A stretch of 62,139 nt of DNA from a virus, in the IMG/VR virus record IMGVR_UViG_3300027976_000037, positions 1-62,139 of that record. One strand, given 5' to 3'. The position numbers were made by a program, and so were the translations under genes. Numbering within the stretch: position 1 is the stretch's first letter; every line of letters begins with the position of its first letter. The notes under the pieces are model-generated. The model was not told the DNA's origin. It did not search any database and was given only the letters and a program-made list of their open reading frames with translations. Of this stretch, positions 29,064 through 38,841 are shown piece after piece.

Positions 29064-30247
29064 ATAAACAACAATTAATCGACTTCAGCAATCGTATAGC
29101 TGAACTTTATGTAGAAAGAAACCTCCGTGTAACATTCCACCTGTCTGGTGGAAATGAGGACCAACTACTAGATATTTTTAAGGACATTAACGAGGACGAT
29201 TATGTTTTTGGAACACACCGAAGCCACTATCACGCACTGCTCAAAGGGATGGACCCGCAGGTTGTAGAGGACCGTATCTGCGAAGGTCGAAGTATGTATC
29301 TATTTGACCGCAAGAAGAATTTTTTTAGTTCTTGTATTATCGGTGGGAACGTAGCTATTGCTGTTGGTGTCGCTTGGGCCTTGAAGCGTAAGGAATCTAA
29401 GCAACATGTATATTGTTTCATCGGCGACGGCACCGAGGACTCTGGTCACTTTTTTGAAGCGGCGAGGTATGTTGAAGGTTGGGACTTACCTTGTACATTT
29501 ATTGTGGAAGACAATGGAGTTGCTGTTGAAGCTTCACGAAAAGAGCGTTGGGGCACAGACACTCCACCGATTCTACCCAAATGTGTGAAGCGTTATCACT
29601 ACACCGCAACATGGCCACACATTCGATCCGAGGGGAAACTAGATTTTAGTAAATCGGTATTACCAACAAATGAGTCTTTATTCCCACCATTACCGATAGA
29701 AACTCTACCGTCAAATGATAGTATATCCACGATGAATATCAGTTTTTCGCAAGCTGCGACCAATGCTATGGATTTGATTTCAGAGAACAACGGAATCCAT
29801 ATTGGATATTGTGTTAAGTTTGGTAACGCGATGGGAGCGTTAAAAAATGTACCAGATTCTAAAAAAATAGAAACTCCCGTCGCTGAAAATCTTATGATGG
29901 GACTTGCTATTGGTATGTCATTTGAAGGATTTCGGCCAGTAGTTTATTTAGAAAGACACGACTTCATGCTGTGTGCTGCTGACGCCATTGTGAATCACGT
30001 GAATCACATTGAACGGGTTTCACATGGGGAATTCACCGCTCCCGTAATTATTAGGAGTATTGTAGCCGACGGTGGACCATTTTATGCCGGGCCAACCCAT
30101 TCGCAGGATTTTACTAATGCATTTAAGTCGATGGTTGACTTCCCGGTATATGTTCCCAATACGGGTGGGGAGCTACTACAAGCGTATACCTCCGCCATAC
30201 TTTCCAATAGGCCATCGCTGATAGTCGAACATAAAAGTAAATACTGA
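29060..30247 (+). CDS. Fused E1-type thiamine-diphosphate enzyme
   Basis: 395 aa from ATG 29060 (ATGA overlap). First half is E1-alpha-like: HRSHYHALLKGMD, SSCIIGGNVAIAVGVAWA and the ThDP motif IGDGTEDSGHFFEAARYVEG ... EDNGVAV (GDG ... N). Second half is E1-beta/transketolase-like: TPVAENLMMGLAIGMSFEG, GPFYAGPTHSQDF and PSLIVEHKSKY. The fusion of both halves in one polypeptide resembles transketolase-type sugar enzymes more than heteromeric E1. Likely adds or rearranges a 2-carbon unit on a sugar. Substrate unknown. Confidence 0.82.
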   Translation: MNKQQLIDFSNRIAELYVERNLRVTFHLSGGNEDQLLDIFKDINEDDYVFGTHRSHYHALLKGMDPQVVEDRICEGRSMYLFDRKKNFFSSCIIGGNVAIAVGVAWALKRKESKQHVYCFIGDGTEDSGHFFEAARYVEGWDLPCTFIVEDNGVAVEASRKERWGTDTPPILPKCVKRYHYTATWPHIRSEGKLDFSKSVLPTNESLFPPLPIETLPSNDSISTMNISFSQAATNAMDLISENNGIHIGYCVKFGNAMGALKNVPDSKKIETPVAENLMMGLAIGMSFEGFRPVVYLERHDFMLCAADAIVNHVNHIERVSHGEFTAPVIIRSIVADGGPFYAGPTHSQDFTNAFKSMVDFPVYVPNTGGELLQAYTSAILSNRPSLIVEHKSKY

Positions 30248-30972
30248 TGAAAATATTGGTTATAGGAGATAGTTGTAAAGACAGTTTTGTATACTGTGGA
30301 GTGGACCGATTCTGTCCAGAAGTTCCCGTGCCTATTCTAAAAATAAAAGATTCTGTGGAAAATGGCGGTATGTCAAAGAACGTCCAAAAGAATATACAGT
30401 CGTTTGGGGTTGAGTGTGATTTATTAACCAATGATAATTGGGAGAGTATCACAAAATCCCGCTACGTTCACCGAGAAAGCAATCATATGTTTTTGCGTAT
30501 TGATAGTGAAAATGTAGCGACACCAATACTTTTGACCGATATAGATTTCAACTATGATGCTATTATCATATCCGACTACAACAAAGGATTTTTAACTGAA
30601 CGAGACATCCAAACCATCTGTTCCACTCATTTAACGGTGTTCTTGGACACAAAGAAGATATTGGGTCGTTGGGCTGATAACGCCAAGTTTATTAAAATCA
30701 ACAACACGGAATATACCAACTCCCTCCCAACCTTGACCAATTATCTCAAATCTAAAATTATTCACACCATGGGTTCGCGAGGCGCAGAATTTGACGGCCG
30801 ATTTTTTCCGGTAGAACAAGTAGAAGTAAAAGATGCTTCTGGTGCTGGTGACACCTTTATGGCTGCTATGGTAGTTAAATATTTGGAAACGGGTAATATA
30901 GACAAGGCTATAGAGTTTGCAAACAACTGCGCAAGAAAGGTCGTGCAGCACCGGGGAGTGGTTACGTTATGA
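30247..30972 (+). CDS. HldE/PfkB-family sugar kinase
   Basis: 241 aa. IGDSCKDSFVYCGVDRFCPEVPVPIL and GGMSKNVQKN match the start of heptose-7-phosphate kinases (HldE N-domain). IIISDYNKGFL and the catalytic DASGAGDTFMAAM follow. It is shorter than usual (about 300 aa) since the central lid is trimmed. Points to a heptose-like sugar 7-phosphate made in this cluster. Confidence 0.87.
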   Translation: MKILVIGDSCKDSFVYCGVDRFCPEVPVPILKIKDSVENGGMSKNVQKNIQSFGVECDLLTNDNWESITKSRYVHRESNHMFLRIDSENVATPILLTDIDFNYDAIIISDYNKGFLTERDIQTICSTHLTVFLDTKKILGRWADNAKFIKINNTEYTNSLPTLTNYLKSKIIHTMGSRGAEFDGRFFPVEQVEVKDASGAGDTFMAAMVVKYLETGNIDKAIEFANNCARKVVQHRGVVTL

Positions 30973-31619
30973 AAACAAAGTTTGCTATTAGTTCACACAT
31001 CAATTTTCACGAAAAAACATACTCACGTTTAGTTGATAGTCTTTTAGTATGTGGAATACCACCGGAGGATATATATTTTTTCATAGGCGGATGTGAAACG
31101 TACGAAGAAATCCACGGCCAAGGTGTCCATGTGTGGAAAGTAGATCACAACTCAATAGATTTTACCGGACTAGTATCAGTCGTTGACTTAAAAATAGAAA
31201 GTGATAGATGGTTTTTATTACACGATACTACATACGTTGGCACAGATTTTTATTGCAAGGTTAAAGAAAAGAAATCGTCCTCTAAAGTGATTGACATGTC
31301 ACAGTTATTTAGTAAGAATATGGGTTCATATTCACAGGAATACTTAAATGAAATAACACCGACTCTTTTAGAAAGATATAAGAATAAAGATTTATCTATA
31401 GAATCAACAAGAGAATTTAAAGCGATGAATGTCAAAACTGAAAACATATTCTTGAAAGCTGAGGAGTTTTTTAATATGGAAAAACCAATCATCACAGAAC
31501 ACAAAATTGATTTCTACGGAACAAATACTCCACGAAGTATCCAATACTATCCCGGTGTAGATTTGTATAAAGTTCAATCGTATTATAATTCTCCTGGAAA
31601 CTACAACATTCAAATATAA
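30969..31619 (+). CDS. Hypothetical glycan-cluster protein, GT-A-like
   Basis: 216 aa. KFAISSHINFHEKTYSRLVD and WFLLHDTTYVGTDF resemble GT-A proteins in which an H-D replaces D-x-D. No firm family. Coupled to both neighbours by overlaps. Confidence 0.62.
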   Translation: MKTKFAISSHINFHEKTYSRLVDSLLVCGIPPEDIYFFIGGCETYEEIHGQGVHVWKVDHNSIDFTGLVSVVDLKIESDRWFLLHDTTYVGTDFYCKVKEKKSSSKVIDMSQLFSKNMGSYSQEYLNEITPTLLERYKNKDLSIESTREFKAMNVKTENIFLKAEEFFNMEKPIITEHKIDFYGTNTPRSIQYYPGVDLYKVQSYYNSPGNYNIQI

Positions 31620-32329
31620 TGAATAGACTAAATTTCAAAGATATAAAGCCCGAGATTTTGAAAGGCACACGTGATGGCTCAAATTGGTATTCTGGCAAAG
31701 GACAAGACGCTTTTATAAAAAAAATATTTGATACTATCGGGACCACCAATAAGTTTTGTATTGAGTTTGGTGGAGGGGATGGATATAATGCTTCCAACAC
31801 GTTATACTTAACTTATCATGGCTGGAAGAGGTTGATGTTTGATAGGAACCACAATAATCCAAGTATAAATCTGTTTCAGGAAGTATTAACCGCTGAAAAT
31901 ATATGTGAAATATTTGAAAAATATAATACACCCGTCGATTTAGATTTCATTTCAATCGATATAGACGGCAACGATTATTGGCTATTACAGTCCATATTAA
32001 CCAAATTTTCTCCGCGAGCCATAATGGTTGAGATAAATTCACGATTTGATTTATATGATAAGAAGGTTATAAAATATGATCCAAGTTGGCGGTGGGATGG
32101 TCGTGGTTGGTATGGAGCCAGCCCATATCTATTCAAACTGCTTGGAGAAAGACGCGGATATACCGTAGTCGGAACATATAAAGACGAAGCGTTTTTGGTA
32201 CGAGATGATTGTTTACATCCGGATGACAAGCGTATACTGTGGGAAGATATTTATACACCGAATTGGGAAATATACGAAGGAACAAGCCCAACCATAGATG
32301 AAACACAGTGGATTGAAATAAATGAATAA
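31619..32329 (+). CDS. FkbM-like methyltransferase
   Basis: 236 aa. FCIEFGGGDGYNASNTLYL is a motif-I-like loop, then LDFISIDIDGNDYWLLQSIL, characteristic of FkbM-type sugar O-methyltransferases (D-I-D-G). EINSRF follows. Would cap a glycan residue. Confidence 0.8.
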   Translation: MNRLNFKDIKPEILKGTRDGSNWYSGKGQDAFIKKIFDTIGTTNKFCIEFGGGDGYNASNTLYLTYHGWKRLMFDRNHNNPSINLFQEVLTAENICEIFEKYNTPVDLDFISIDIDGNDYWLLQSILTKFSPRAIMVEINSRFDLYDKKVIKYDPSWRWDGRGWYGASPYLFKLLGERRGYTVVGTYKDEAFLVRDDCLHPDDKRILWEDIYTPNWEIYEGTSPTIDETQWIEINE

Positions 32330-33107
32330 AAAAACCATACTCCTTTGCATTGCAAATTATGAACTCACCAATCGTAATAATCTAGCCAAATGCCTTACCG
32401 AATACAACTCATTCCAAGATTATAAAATTGATTGTCATTTATTTTTGACTCAACCGATTGATATTACCCCTTATCCTAATATAAGATTTATCATTCACAC
32501 GTTTAGCGCTTTGCTTGGACAAGGGTTGGTTCTTGAACACAAAAGAGTTATGATTGATAGTGTCGGTAGATATGATTATTATTTGTATTCCGAAGATGAC
32601 ATATTCATCACAGAGAATAACATCAAGGAATGGGAGAAATTCCAATCGAAAATACCAAATCCATTTTCTTGTGGATTTTTAAGATATGAAAATAAATCCG
32701 TCAGTGATTACAAATTTCTATTTGACACCCATCCAACACACTCCGTCCACCGTCAGGGAGCGGGGAAAATCGTCAAGGAAAAGTTTTTGTTTGGTGAAGA
32801 TGAATATGTTGACTTATACAATATTCATCAGGGTTGCTATCTTATTACCAATTCAATTCTTGAGACCGTTGTCTCAAGCGGAAAGTATGATGAGTGTGTG
32901 AATCTTTACGTGGGAACATTAGAGGCAGGCGCTTCTGATGTTTATTATAAGTGTGGGATTACGCGTGTACTTCCGACAAAGAATATAAAGGGGTTGTTGG
33001 TTCACCATATGTCTGACAAGTACGTAAAAAAACTTCCAGAGTTTTATACAGAAGAATCTACGATGAACGAAGTTGTCTGGGAGAAAACAATTGACACCGG
33101 CGTATAA
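32322..33107 (+). CDS. GT-A-like glycosyltransferase
   Basis: 261 aa. TILLCIANYELTNRNNLAKCL and YDYYLYSEDDIFITENNI, where EDD is the metal site at about residue 87-89. HQGCYLITNSIL and an SDKY C-terminus follow. Substrate unknown. Confidence 0.75.
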   Translation: MNKKTILLCIANYELTNRNNLAKCLTEYNSFQDYKIDCHLFLTQPIDITPYPNIRFIIHTFSALLGQGLVLEHKRVMIDSVGRYDYYLYSEDDIFITENNIKEWEKFQSKIPNPFSCGFLRYENKSVSDYKFLFDTHPTHSVHRQGAGKIVKEKFLFGEDEYVDLYNIHQGCYLITNSILETVVSSGKYDECVNLYVGTLEAGASDVYYKCGITRVLPTKNIKGLLVHHMSDKYVKKLPEFYTEESTMNEVVWEKTIDTGV

Positions 33108-33126
33108 AGGTATTAGATATAACTTC

Positions 33127-33936
33127 ATGAATAATATAGTTCTATACACCAAGTCGTTCCGTGGAGATGTCCATAGAGCCAAAGTGCTTCTCGATTCGGT
33201 CTTTAAATACAACAACGATAGTATTCCATTCTACATCTCAGTTCCAAAAGCAGACATTGATATTTTCAAACATTCATTAGGAACGACGGGTTATATCCTA
33301 GTTGAAGATGAGTCAGTCTATAATCATAGCCAATCTGAAAGTTGGACCACTCAGCAGATTGTAAAAAGTAGTTTTTGGAAACTCGGAGTTTGTGAAAATT
33401 GGGTAAACATCGACTCTGATAGTTATTTTATTAAACCGTTCTATATTAGGGATTTTATAGTAGACGGAACGGAAAGCACACCTTATACAGTCATGCACGA
33501 ACAAAAGGATTTGTTTTCGTGGACATGTAATAAAAATTCCAAACTCGGTTTCGATCCATACGACAGCTTCAAAGAATGCCGTCAGAAAATTATGGATGTA
33601 TTTGACCGTAAGGGTAGATACTACGACTTTGGACCCAGCCCTATAATTTGGAATAAAAAAGTGTGGGAAACCTTAGAGACTGATTATCTAAAGCCAAATT
33701 CACTTGAATTCACCGACTTGATAAAATCTGTTCCAGCTGAGTTTGCTTGGTATGGTGAATGGCTGTTGACAACCGGAGTCATCCCAATCCATCCTATCGA
33801 ACCGATGTTTAAAGTATTTCACTATAAACCACAATATGAAGAATTTAAACATAATGGTTACAAGGAAGAAGACTTGGCCCAAATTTATTTGGGAATAGTT
33901 ATGCAGAGTAATTGGTCTGCGGGAGTTAAGTACTAA
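33127..33936 (+). CDS. GT-A glycosyltransferase (DUF6492-like)
   Basis: 269 aa from ATG 33127. IVLYTKSFRGDVHRAKVLLDS and VNIDSDSYFIKPF (D-S-D metal site at about residue 100) are typical of DUF6492-type proteins. EFAWYGEWLLTTGV marks the C-terminal acceptor side. Last of this operon block before the helicase. Confidence 0.8.
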   Translation: MNNIVLYTKSFRGDVHRAKVLLDSVFKYNNDSIPFYISVPKADIDIFKHSLGTTGYILVEDESVYNHSQSESWTTQQIVKSSFWKLGVCENWVNIDSDSYFIKPFYIRDFIVDGTESTPYTVMHEQKDLFSWTCNKNSKLGFDPYDSFKECRQKIMDVFDRKGRYYDFGPSPIIWNKKVWETLETDYLKPNSLEFTDLIKSVPAEFAWYGEWLLTTGVIPIHPIEPMFKVFHYKPQYEEFKHNGYKEEDLAQIYLGIVMQSNWSAGVKY

Positions 33937-33962
33937 AATAAATAGTAACGCGTGAAAACGTG

Positions 33963-33991
33963 TTGACATTTGGGGTCGTTTAAACTATTCT
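33963..33991 (+). promoter_or_regulatory. Leaderless-type promoter of the Pif1-like helicase
   Basis: TTGACA, 17-nt spacer, TATTCT; the -10 ends 8 nt before the ATG at 34000. Confidence 0.72.
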
Positions 33992-33999
33992 GTTCGACA

Positions 34000-35349
34000 A
34001 TGGCATCCGTTAATCGTTCACTATTACCTATTTTCAAGCAACGTCCTGAGTGGAAGGGGTTGACAAAATTGCAGAAGGATTTTTTTGATAAGTTTTTTCA
34101 CAAGAAAAACATCTGCCTCACCGGCCCGGCCGGAACGGGAAAGTCCTTTTGTGTGAATCTACTTTTTAAGTTTCTAAATGAGATGCAGATATTCTACGGT
34201 AAAACAGCCACTACAGGTGTTGCTGCTCTGAATATAAGCGGTGTGACAATTCATTCGTGGTCTGGTATGGGTCTGGCTGATGAAAATGGTATGGCTCTGT
34301 TGGATAAAGTCTCTTCAAACTATAAAGCAAGTGGAAGAATCAAAAGCGCTAAAGTGTTAGTGGTCGATGAAATCTCCATGGCTAAATCGGATTTGTTAGA
34401 TAAACTCGACATTTCGTGTCAATATATTCGGAATAACGGAAAGCCGTTCGGCGGAATACAAGTCATCTTTGTGGGTGATTTCCTACAACTTCCCCCGGTC
34501 TTTACTCATTTCGAAAAAGAAGTGTTTGCATTTGAATCCCAAGCATGGAAAGATGCCGGAATTACAATGGTGCATCTCACTGAGATAGTTCGTCAACACG
34601 ATGAGCCCGAGTTCGCCAAATTCTTAAATGAGGTCCGCATGGGAACATGTAAGGATTACAGTATCATTGATGAGTGCATTGACAGAGTATTTCCAGACGA
34701 CGGTATCGTCCCGGTAAAACTGTTCTGTAAGAATGTTGACGTTGACAATTATAATGAAATGGAGTTAAAAAAGATAGTCGCTCCATTAAAACGATATTAT
34801 TCAACTGATGCCGGCGGGGACCAGTGGGCCAAGTTTTTTGAAAAGAACTGTAGGGCACCTGCTTCGCTCGAATTAAAAGTGGGCGCTCAAGTGATGCTAC
34901 TCAAAAATATCGATATGGAGCAGGGTTTAGTGAATGGTAGTGTGGGCGTGGTGACAGAAATGTTGCCGGATGTGGTAGAGGTCCGATTCTCAACCGGTGA
35001 TGTTCATATGATTGAGCCAAAAAAATGGGAAGTTCGTCAGATTGAAGATGATGGTCTGGGTGGAATGAAACCTGTAGTAGTGGCTAGTCGGACACAAATC
35101 CCATTGAAATTAGCTTGGGCCTTAACAACTCACAAGAGCCAGGGTCAAACATTAGATAGAGCTGAAATCAATGTCGGCGAGGCGTTTGCTAATGGACAAG
35201 TTTATGTAGCTCTGAGTCGGGTCCGCAACCTCAAATCTCTTAGATTGAATAAATTTCACCCAAACAAAATTACAGTGAATAAAAAATGTTTAGACTTTTA
35301 CATGCAGAAGCCCGTAAATGAGGTAGACTTTTTTGAAGATGAGGAGTAA
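34000..35349 (+). CDS. Pif1/Dda-type SF1B DNA helicase
   Basis: 449 aa. Walker A LTGPAGTGKSF (about 42-52), TTGVAALNISGVTIHSWSG, Walker B VLVVDEISM, VFVGDFLQLPPV (motif III), LTEIVRQHDEPEF, and C-terminal LAWALTTHKSQGQTLDRAE and VYVALSRVRNL. Unwinds DNA 5'-3' in replication or recombination, like T4 Dda. It has its own promoter and interrupts the glycan cluster. Confidence 0.95.
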   Translation: MASVNRSLLPIFKQRPEWKGLTKLQKDFFDKFFHKKNICLTGPAGTGKSFCVNLLFKFLNEMQIFYGKTATTGVAALNISGVTIHSWSGMGLADENGMALLDKVSSNYKASGRIKSAKVLVVDEISMAKSDLLDKLDISCQYIRNNGKPFGGIQVIFVGDFLQLPPVFTHFEKEVFAFESQAWKDAGITMVHLTEIVRQHDEPEFAKFLNEVRMGTCKDYSIIDECIDRVFPDDGIVPVKLFCKNVDVDNYNEMELKKIVAPLKRYYSTDAGGDQWAKFFEKNCRAPASLELKVGAQVMLLKNIDMEQGLVNGSVGVVTEMLPDVVEVRFSTGDVHMIEPKKWEVRQIEDDGLGGMKPVVVASRTQIPLKLAWALTTHKSQGQTLDRAEINVGEAFANGQVYVALSRVRNLKSLRLNKFHPNKITVNKKCLDFYMQKPVNEVDFFEDEE

Positions 35350-35350
35350 T

Positions 35351-36196
35351 ATGAAAACTGCTGCTGTAATTTTAAATCACAATTTGCCCCACTATACAGA
35401 TATGTTGTATGAGTCTTTAAAACCATACGAACGCGGTGATTATGACTTGATGGTTTTTGACAACGGTTCGACTGACTCTGGTAAGAGTAAATATACCACA
35501 TACGGATTAGACAGAAATGTTTACTTCGGCGGCGGATTTAACGCGGCGATGCAGATGATGTTGGAAGATGAGCAGTATGATTCATTATTGTTTTTGAATA
35601 ACGACCTGACAATTCATAATACGAAAAACTTTGTTAATATTTTAAGACAATCGATGTTCAAATCTTATATCGTAGAACATTTGGCTGATGGAGTTCTTAT
35701 TAAACAAACGAGTGTAGTTGAAAAAAATCCGGAGCCCGTTTTTGACATCGTTTCTCCAACGTTTTTTAACGATGGGGAAACTGATAGACAGGGCGGATGT
35801 CATTGGAAAACAATGAAAAATCATGGAATGCAATGGCCAAATGATGTCAGGGAAGTTCCATTTATTGATTTTCAATGCCCGCTGATTAGCAAACGATTAC
35901 TCAAGGAAGTTGGTGAAGTTGACTCGTCGTTGGTATATGGCTGGGGAATTGATGCTTACTTCGCAATCGTGTGTCAACAGAAAAACTGGAAAATGGGTGT
36001 GACAGATTGCTTATCGGTCTTACACCACAATTCACTTACGGTCAAACGAGGTGTCGCTGGAATTACCATGCAACAGTATTGTCAATTAGCCGAAAGAGGT
36101 CAGTTGGAGTTCTTCACAAAAAAGAACCTTATAAAAGAATTTGCCGAAGTACGAGACCGGGGGAGTAAATATGAATACCAATATCCATCGACGTAA
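35351..36196 (+). CDS. Glycosyltransferase family 2
   Basis: 281 aa. AVILNHNLPHYTDMLYESL, MVFDNGSTDSGKS and SLLFLNNDLTIHNTK (N-N-D metal site). GWGIDAYFAIVCQQKNWKMG is the acceptor-side segment, as in rhamnosyltransferase-like GT2 enzymes. Confidence 0.9.
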   Translation: MKTAAVILNHNLPHYTDMLYESLKPYERGDYDLMVFDNGSTDSGKSKYTTYGLDRNVYFGGGFNAAMQMMLEDEQYDSLLFLNNDLTIHNTKNFVNILRQSMFKSYIVEHLADGVLIKQTSVVEKNPEPVFDIVSPTFFNDGETDRQGGCHWKTMKNHGMQWPNDVREVPFIDFQCPLISKRLLKEVGEVDSSLVYGWGIDAYFAIVCQQKNWKMGVTDCLSVLHHNSLTVKRGVAGITMQQYCQLAERGQLEFFTKKNLIKEFAEVRDRGSKYEYQYPST

Positions 36197-36199
36197 ATC

Positions 36200-37057
36200 A
36201 TGATAACACATTGTATCAGTACTTATAATAATTTACCATACCTTAAATTGGTCTTGGAAAGCATTGTAAAAAATGCTCACTATAAAAATGTTATTGTTTA
36301 TGCAGAAAATTGTACAGATGGAACAGACGATTTCCTTGTACAACATTGTTTGACATACCCGGATGTTTCTTTCTTTATTGAAAAAAACGCCGTACCACAA
36401 GGTATCGGCGGCGGCATGAACAAATGCGCAGAACGGGTTGAAACTGAATACATCAATTTCCTTCATTCTGACATGTGGGTGTCTAAAGACTTTGACAAAC
36501 CGCTCTTGGACATTGTTTCCTGTGGAAATAAGACACTGGCCTCTAGTTGGCGAATCGAACCCGACATCTTTGGTGGCTCGGATAGATTGGGAACTACGAT
36601 AGCGCCAATTGATGCATTTGGTCATCTCCACGATAATTTCAAGTCAACCGAATTTGATGAATGGACTGCTGAATTTATAAGTCAAAACTCCATACGCTTC
36701 CGTAAGGTAGAAGGAGTCAGTTTCATGATTAAAAAAACTGACTGGGATTTTATTGGGGGAAATGATAAGCTATTTGCTCCAGCTTCCTTTGACGACCATG
36801 ACTTATTTTTACGAATGTCGGCAAATGGATATGATTTTATTGAAACGTCGGAAAGTCTTGTATTCCACTTTGGAGCCAGGGGGAGTATTTTTAGAGGCGA
36901 CGATTTAACAACTAGACATCCGAGACAGGTTCAAGCGGAGCGAGATAATATTCAAAAGTGGATTTCTAAATGGAGGACACATCCACAATTTGACCAGAAC
37001 GGATTTATAGTATTGACAGACACCCTAAAACAACGTTATAGTGAACTTTACAAATGA
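36200..37057 (+). CDS. Glycosyltransferase family 2
   Basis: 285 aa. HCISTYNNLPYLKLVLESI, VYAENCTDGTDDFL and EYINFLHSDMWVSKDFD (H-S-D site). FAPASFDDHDLFLRMSANGYD gives the E/D-D acceptor motif. Follows the previous GT2 by 3 nt. Confidence 0.88.
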   Translation: MITHCISTYNNLPYLKLVLESIVKNAHYKNVIVYAENCTDGTDDFLVQHCLTYPDVSFFIEKNAVPQGIGGGMNKCAERVETEYINFLHSDMWVSKDFDKPLLDIVSCGNKTLASSWRIEPDIFGGSDRLGTTIAPIDAFGHLHDNFKSTEFDEWTAEFISQNSIRFRKVEGVSFMIKKTDWDFIGGNDKLFAPASFDDHDLFLRMSANGYDFIETSESLVFHFGARGSIFRGDDLTTRHPRQVQAERDNIQKWISKWRTHPQFDQNGFIVLTDTLKQRYSELYK

Positions 37058-37096
37058 ATGAAATAAAACAAGCTTTGGGTTGTAAATTTTACCGAT

Positions 37097-38323
37097 ATGA
37101 TGAATAAACAAAAACACTCGCTGAGTATAAGTGACATTTCAATAGCAATACCATCTTATAACACATTAGATTATTTGCTGATGGCATATCGCTCTCTGCG
37201 CAAATACTATCCCGAAAACGAAATTATTATAATGGACGACGGTAGTACCGATGGTAGTTGGGATTGGACCTCCGCCCAACTAAAACTTGACAAGAATCTT
37301 AGAACTTATCACAACGAAAGTGGAAATATACTCGGACACACAGTGACTTATAACATTGCGGCGAAAATGTGTAAAAGCCCATTGTACACAATTTTTCACA
37401 GCGATATGATTGCGTATCGAGGATACTTGGAAAATTTGGTCAAGCACTGGAAACCAAAAACTGTTGTATCTGCTACAAGAATTGAGCCAGATGGCATTTA
37501 TCCGCCCGGAAAGGAGAAAATATTAAAACCGTTTGGATTATATTTTCATGAATTTAAGCAGGTAGAGTTTGACACGTTCTGTGAATTGGAAATGACCGAA
37601 CAAAAGGATAAGACCACGAAAGGAATATTTGCTCCTTGGTTGATTTCCAAGGAAGATTATTTATACACGGGTGGGATGGAAGAGACGCTATTTGCCCCTT
37701 ACCCACATGAAGATGCATCGTGGTTTCTGAGGTTGGCGTTGGCTGGTTATAATCTAATCCAAAGCCGAGACAGCCTTTGTTGGCATTGGGTTTCGCGGGG
37801 CCATCGCTCATGGGCAAAAAATGGAATTGGCAAAGACGATGACATGTTTCAATTCTATAACACTCGGGCAAGTAGAAACTATCTCCGGAAGTGGCACAAG
37901 TGGATGACGTTTGACGAATTTCATCACCCAATCTCCCACCCGGTGTATAATATCGGCTTCGTATTGACTGATGTAATCTCCGAAGATTTTCTCCACTTCG
38001 TGGAGCCGTGGGCAACCCATATTTATGTGGATAACTGGGTCTGTGCGGAGCGATACATTTCTAAAGAACAACCAACAACCAAGCTTGACTTGAGGACTCG
38101 TATCTTCAATCACGGTTTTATAGAATCCAATGCGAATGACATCGTTCTAAGTTTCAGCCAGAAAGGATTTATGGAAAACGCTAACGAGAATTCAGCAATC
38201 GTTACCAAGCTTACGGACATTCTATCAAGCGGGGTCGATAATGACGCCGAGATGGAACTCGGGCGTTTTAAGCTGAAAACTAACACCGTCAAGGATATTT
38301 CGGAAAAATTAATCAAGATATGA
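37097..38323 (+). CDS. Glycosyltransferase family 2, long form
   Basis: 408 aa. ISIAIPSYNTLDYLLMAYRSL, IIMDDGSTDGSWDW and LYTIFHSDMIAYRG (H-S-D). YPHEDASWFLRLALAGYNLIQ follows. A C-terminal extension of about 130 residues has no recognised domain. Related to the two preceding GT2 genes. Confidence 0.88.
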   Translation: MMNKQKHSLSISDISIAIPSYNTLDYLLMAYRSLRKYYPENEIIIMDDGSTDGSWDWTSAQLKLDKNLRTYHNESGNILGHTVTYNIAAKMCKSPLYTIFHSDMIAYRGYLENLVKHWKPKTVVSATRIEPDGIYPPGKEKILKPFGLYFHEFKQVEFDTFCELEMTEQKDKTTKGIFAPWLISKEDYLYTGGMEETLFAPYPHEDASWFLRLALAGYNLIQSRDSLCWHWVSRGHRSWAKNGIGKDDDMFQFYNTRASRNYLRKWHKWMTFDEFHHPISHPVYNIGFVLTDVISEDFLHFVEPWATHIYVDNWVCAERYISKEQPTTKLDLRTRIFNHGFIESNANDIVLSFSQKGFMENANENSAIVTKLTDILSSGVDNDAEMELGRFKLKTNTVKDISEKLIKI

Positions 38324-38829
38324 TAAAATACATAATTATACTTTTGTGCTTGACGGTCGTGGGCCTCTCCACAGAGAGCAAACTCTACATCAGACACACC
38401 GAGGGGCCAGTGAAGGCCTTCGTGGATAACCGTCCGGTAATTTTGGCAGCCCGTAACACAATCCCGGCCCAGCAGGCATACATTATTACCGGCGAAGCCG
38501 CCTCGGTCACACTAGTTTACAGTAATGGGGTTGGAATGTACATTGCTCCGAACAGTGTAGTTTATGTTCGGGTATTTAGTCAAGCGGAATTTGCTTCCTC
38601 TAGGAATGACTTGGCAATTGAGCCGTCAATCTCCCACGGACAAACCGCCGTTTTAAGCGGACTTGTTGCCATATGCACGAACGAGTTGGTTGCCGGAACA
38701 AAACTCGTATACTCCACGTTTAACTCCGACACGGTCATTCGCGGAGGTAAGGTGGTTATTGAAAGCAGAGATTCACAGACCACGGTCTATCTGTTGGAAG
38801 GCGATGCATCGGCGCGGATACAAAAATAA
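38320..38829 (+). CDS. Secreted FecR-like protein
   Basis: 169 aa. Signal peptide (MIKYIIILLCLTVVGLSTES), then a beta-rich domain: EGPVKAFVDNRPVIL, ITGEAASVTLVYSNGVGMYIAPNSVVYV and TVYLLEGDASARIQ, the pattern of FecR-type domains (cue for extracytoplasmic anti-sigma modules), here free-standing. A second such protein is at 40145. Role outside the cytoplasm unknown. Confidence 0.78.
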   Translation: MIKYIIILLCLTVVGLSTESKLYIRHTEGPVKAFVDNRPVILAARNTIPAQQAYIITGEAASVTLVYSNGVGMYIAPNSVVYVRVFSQAEFASSRNDLAIEPSISHGQTAVLSGLVAICTNELVAGTKLVYSTFNSDTVIRGGKVVIESRDSQTTVYLLEGDASARIQK

Positions 38830-38841
38830 GCTTATCAAATT

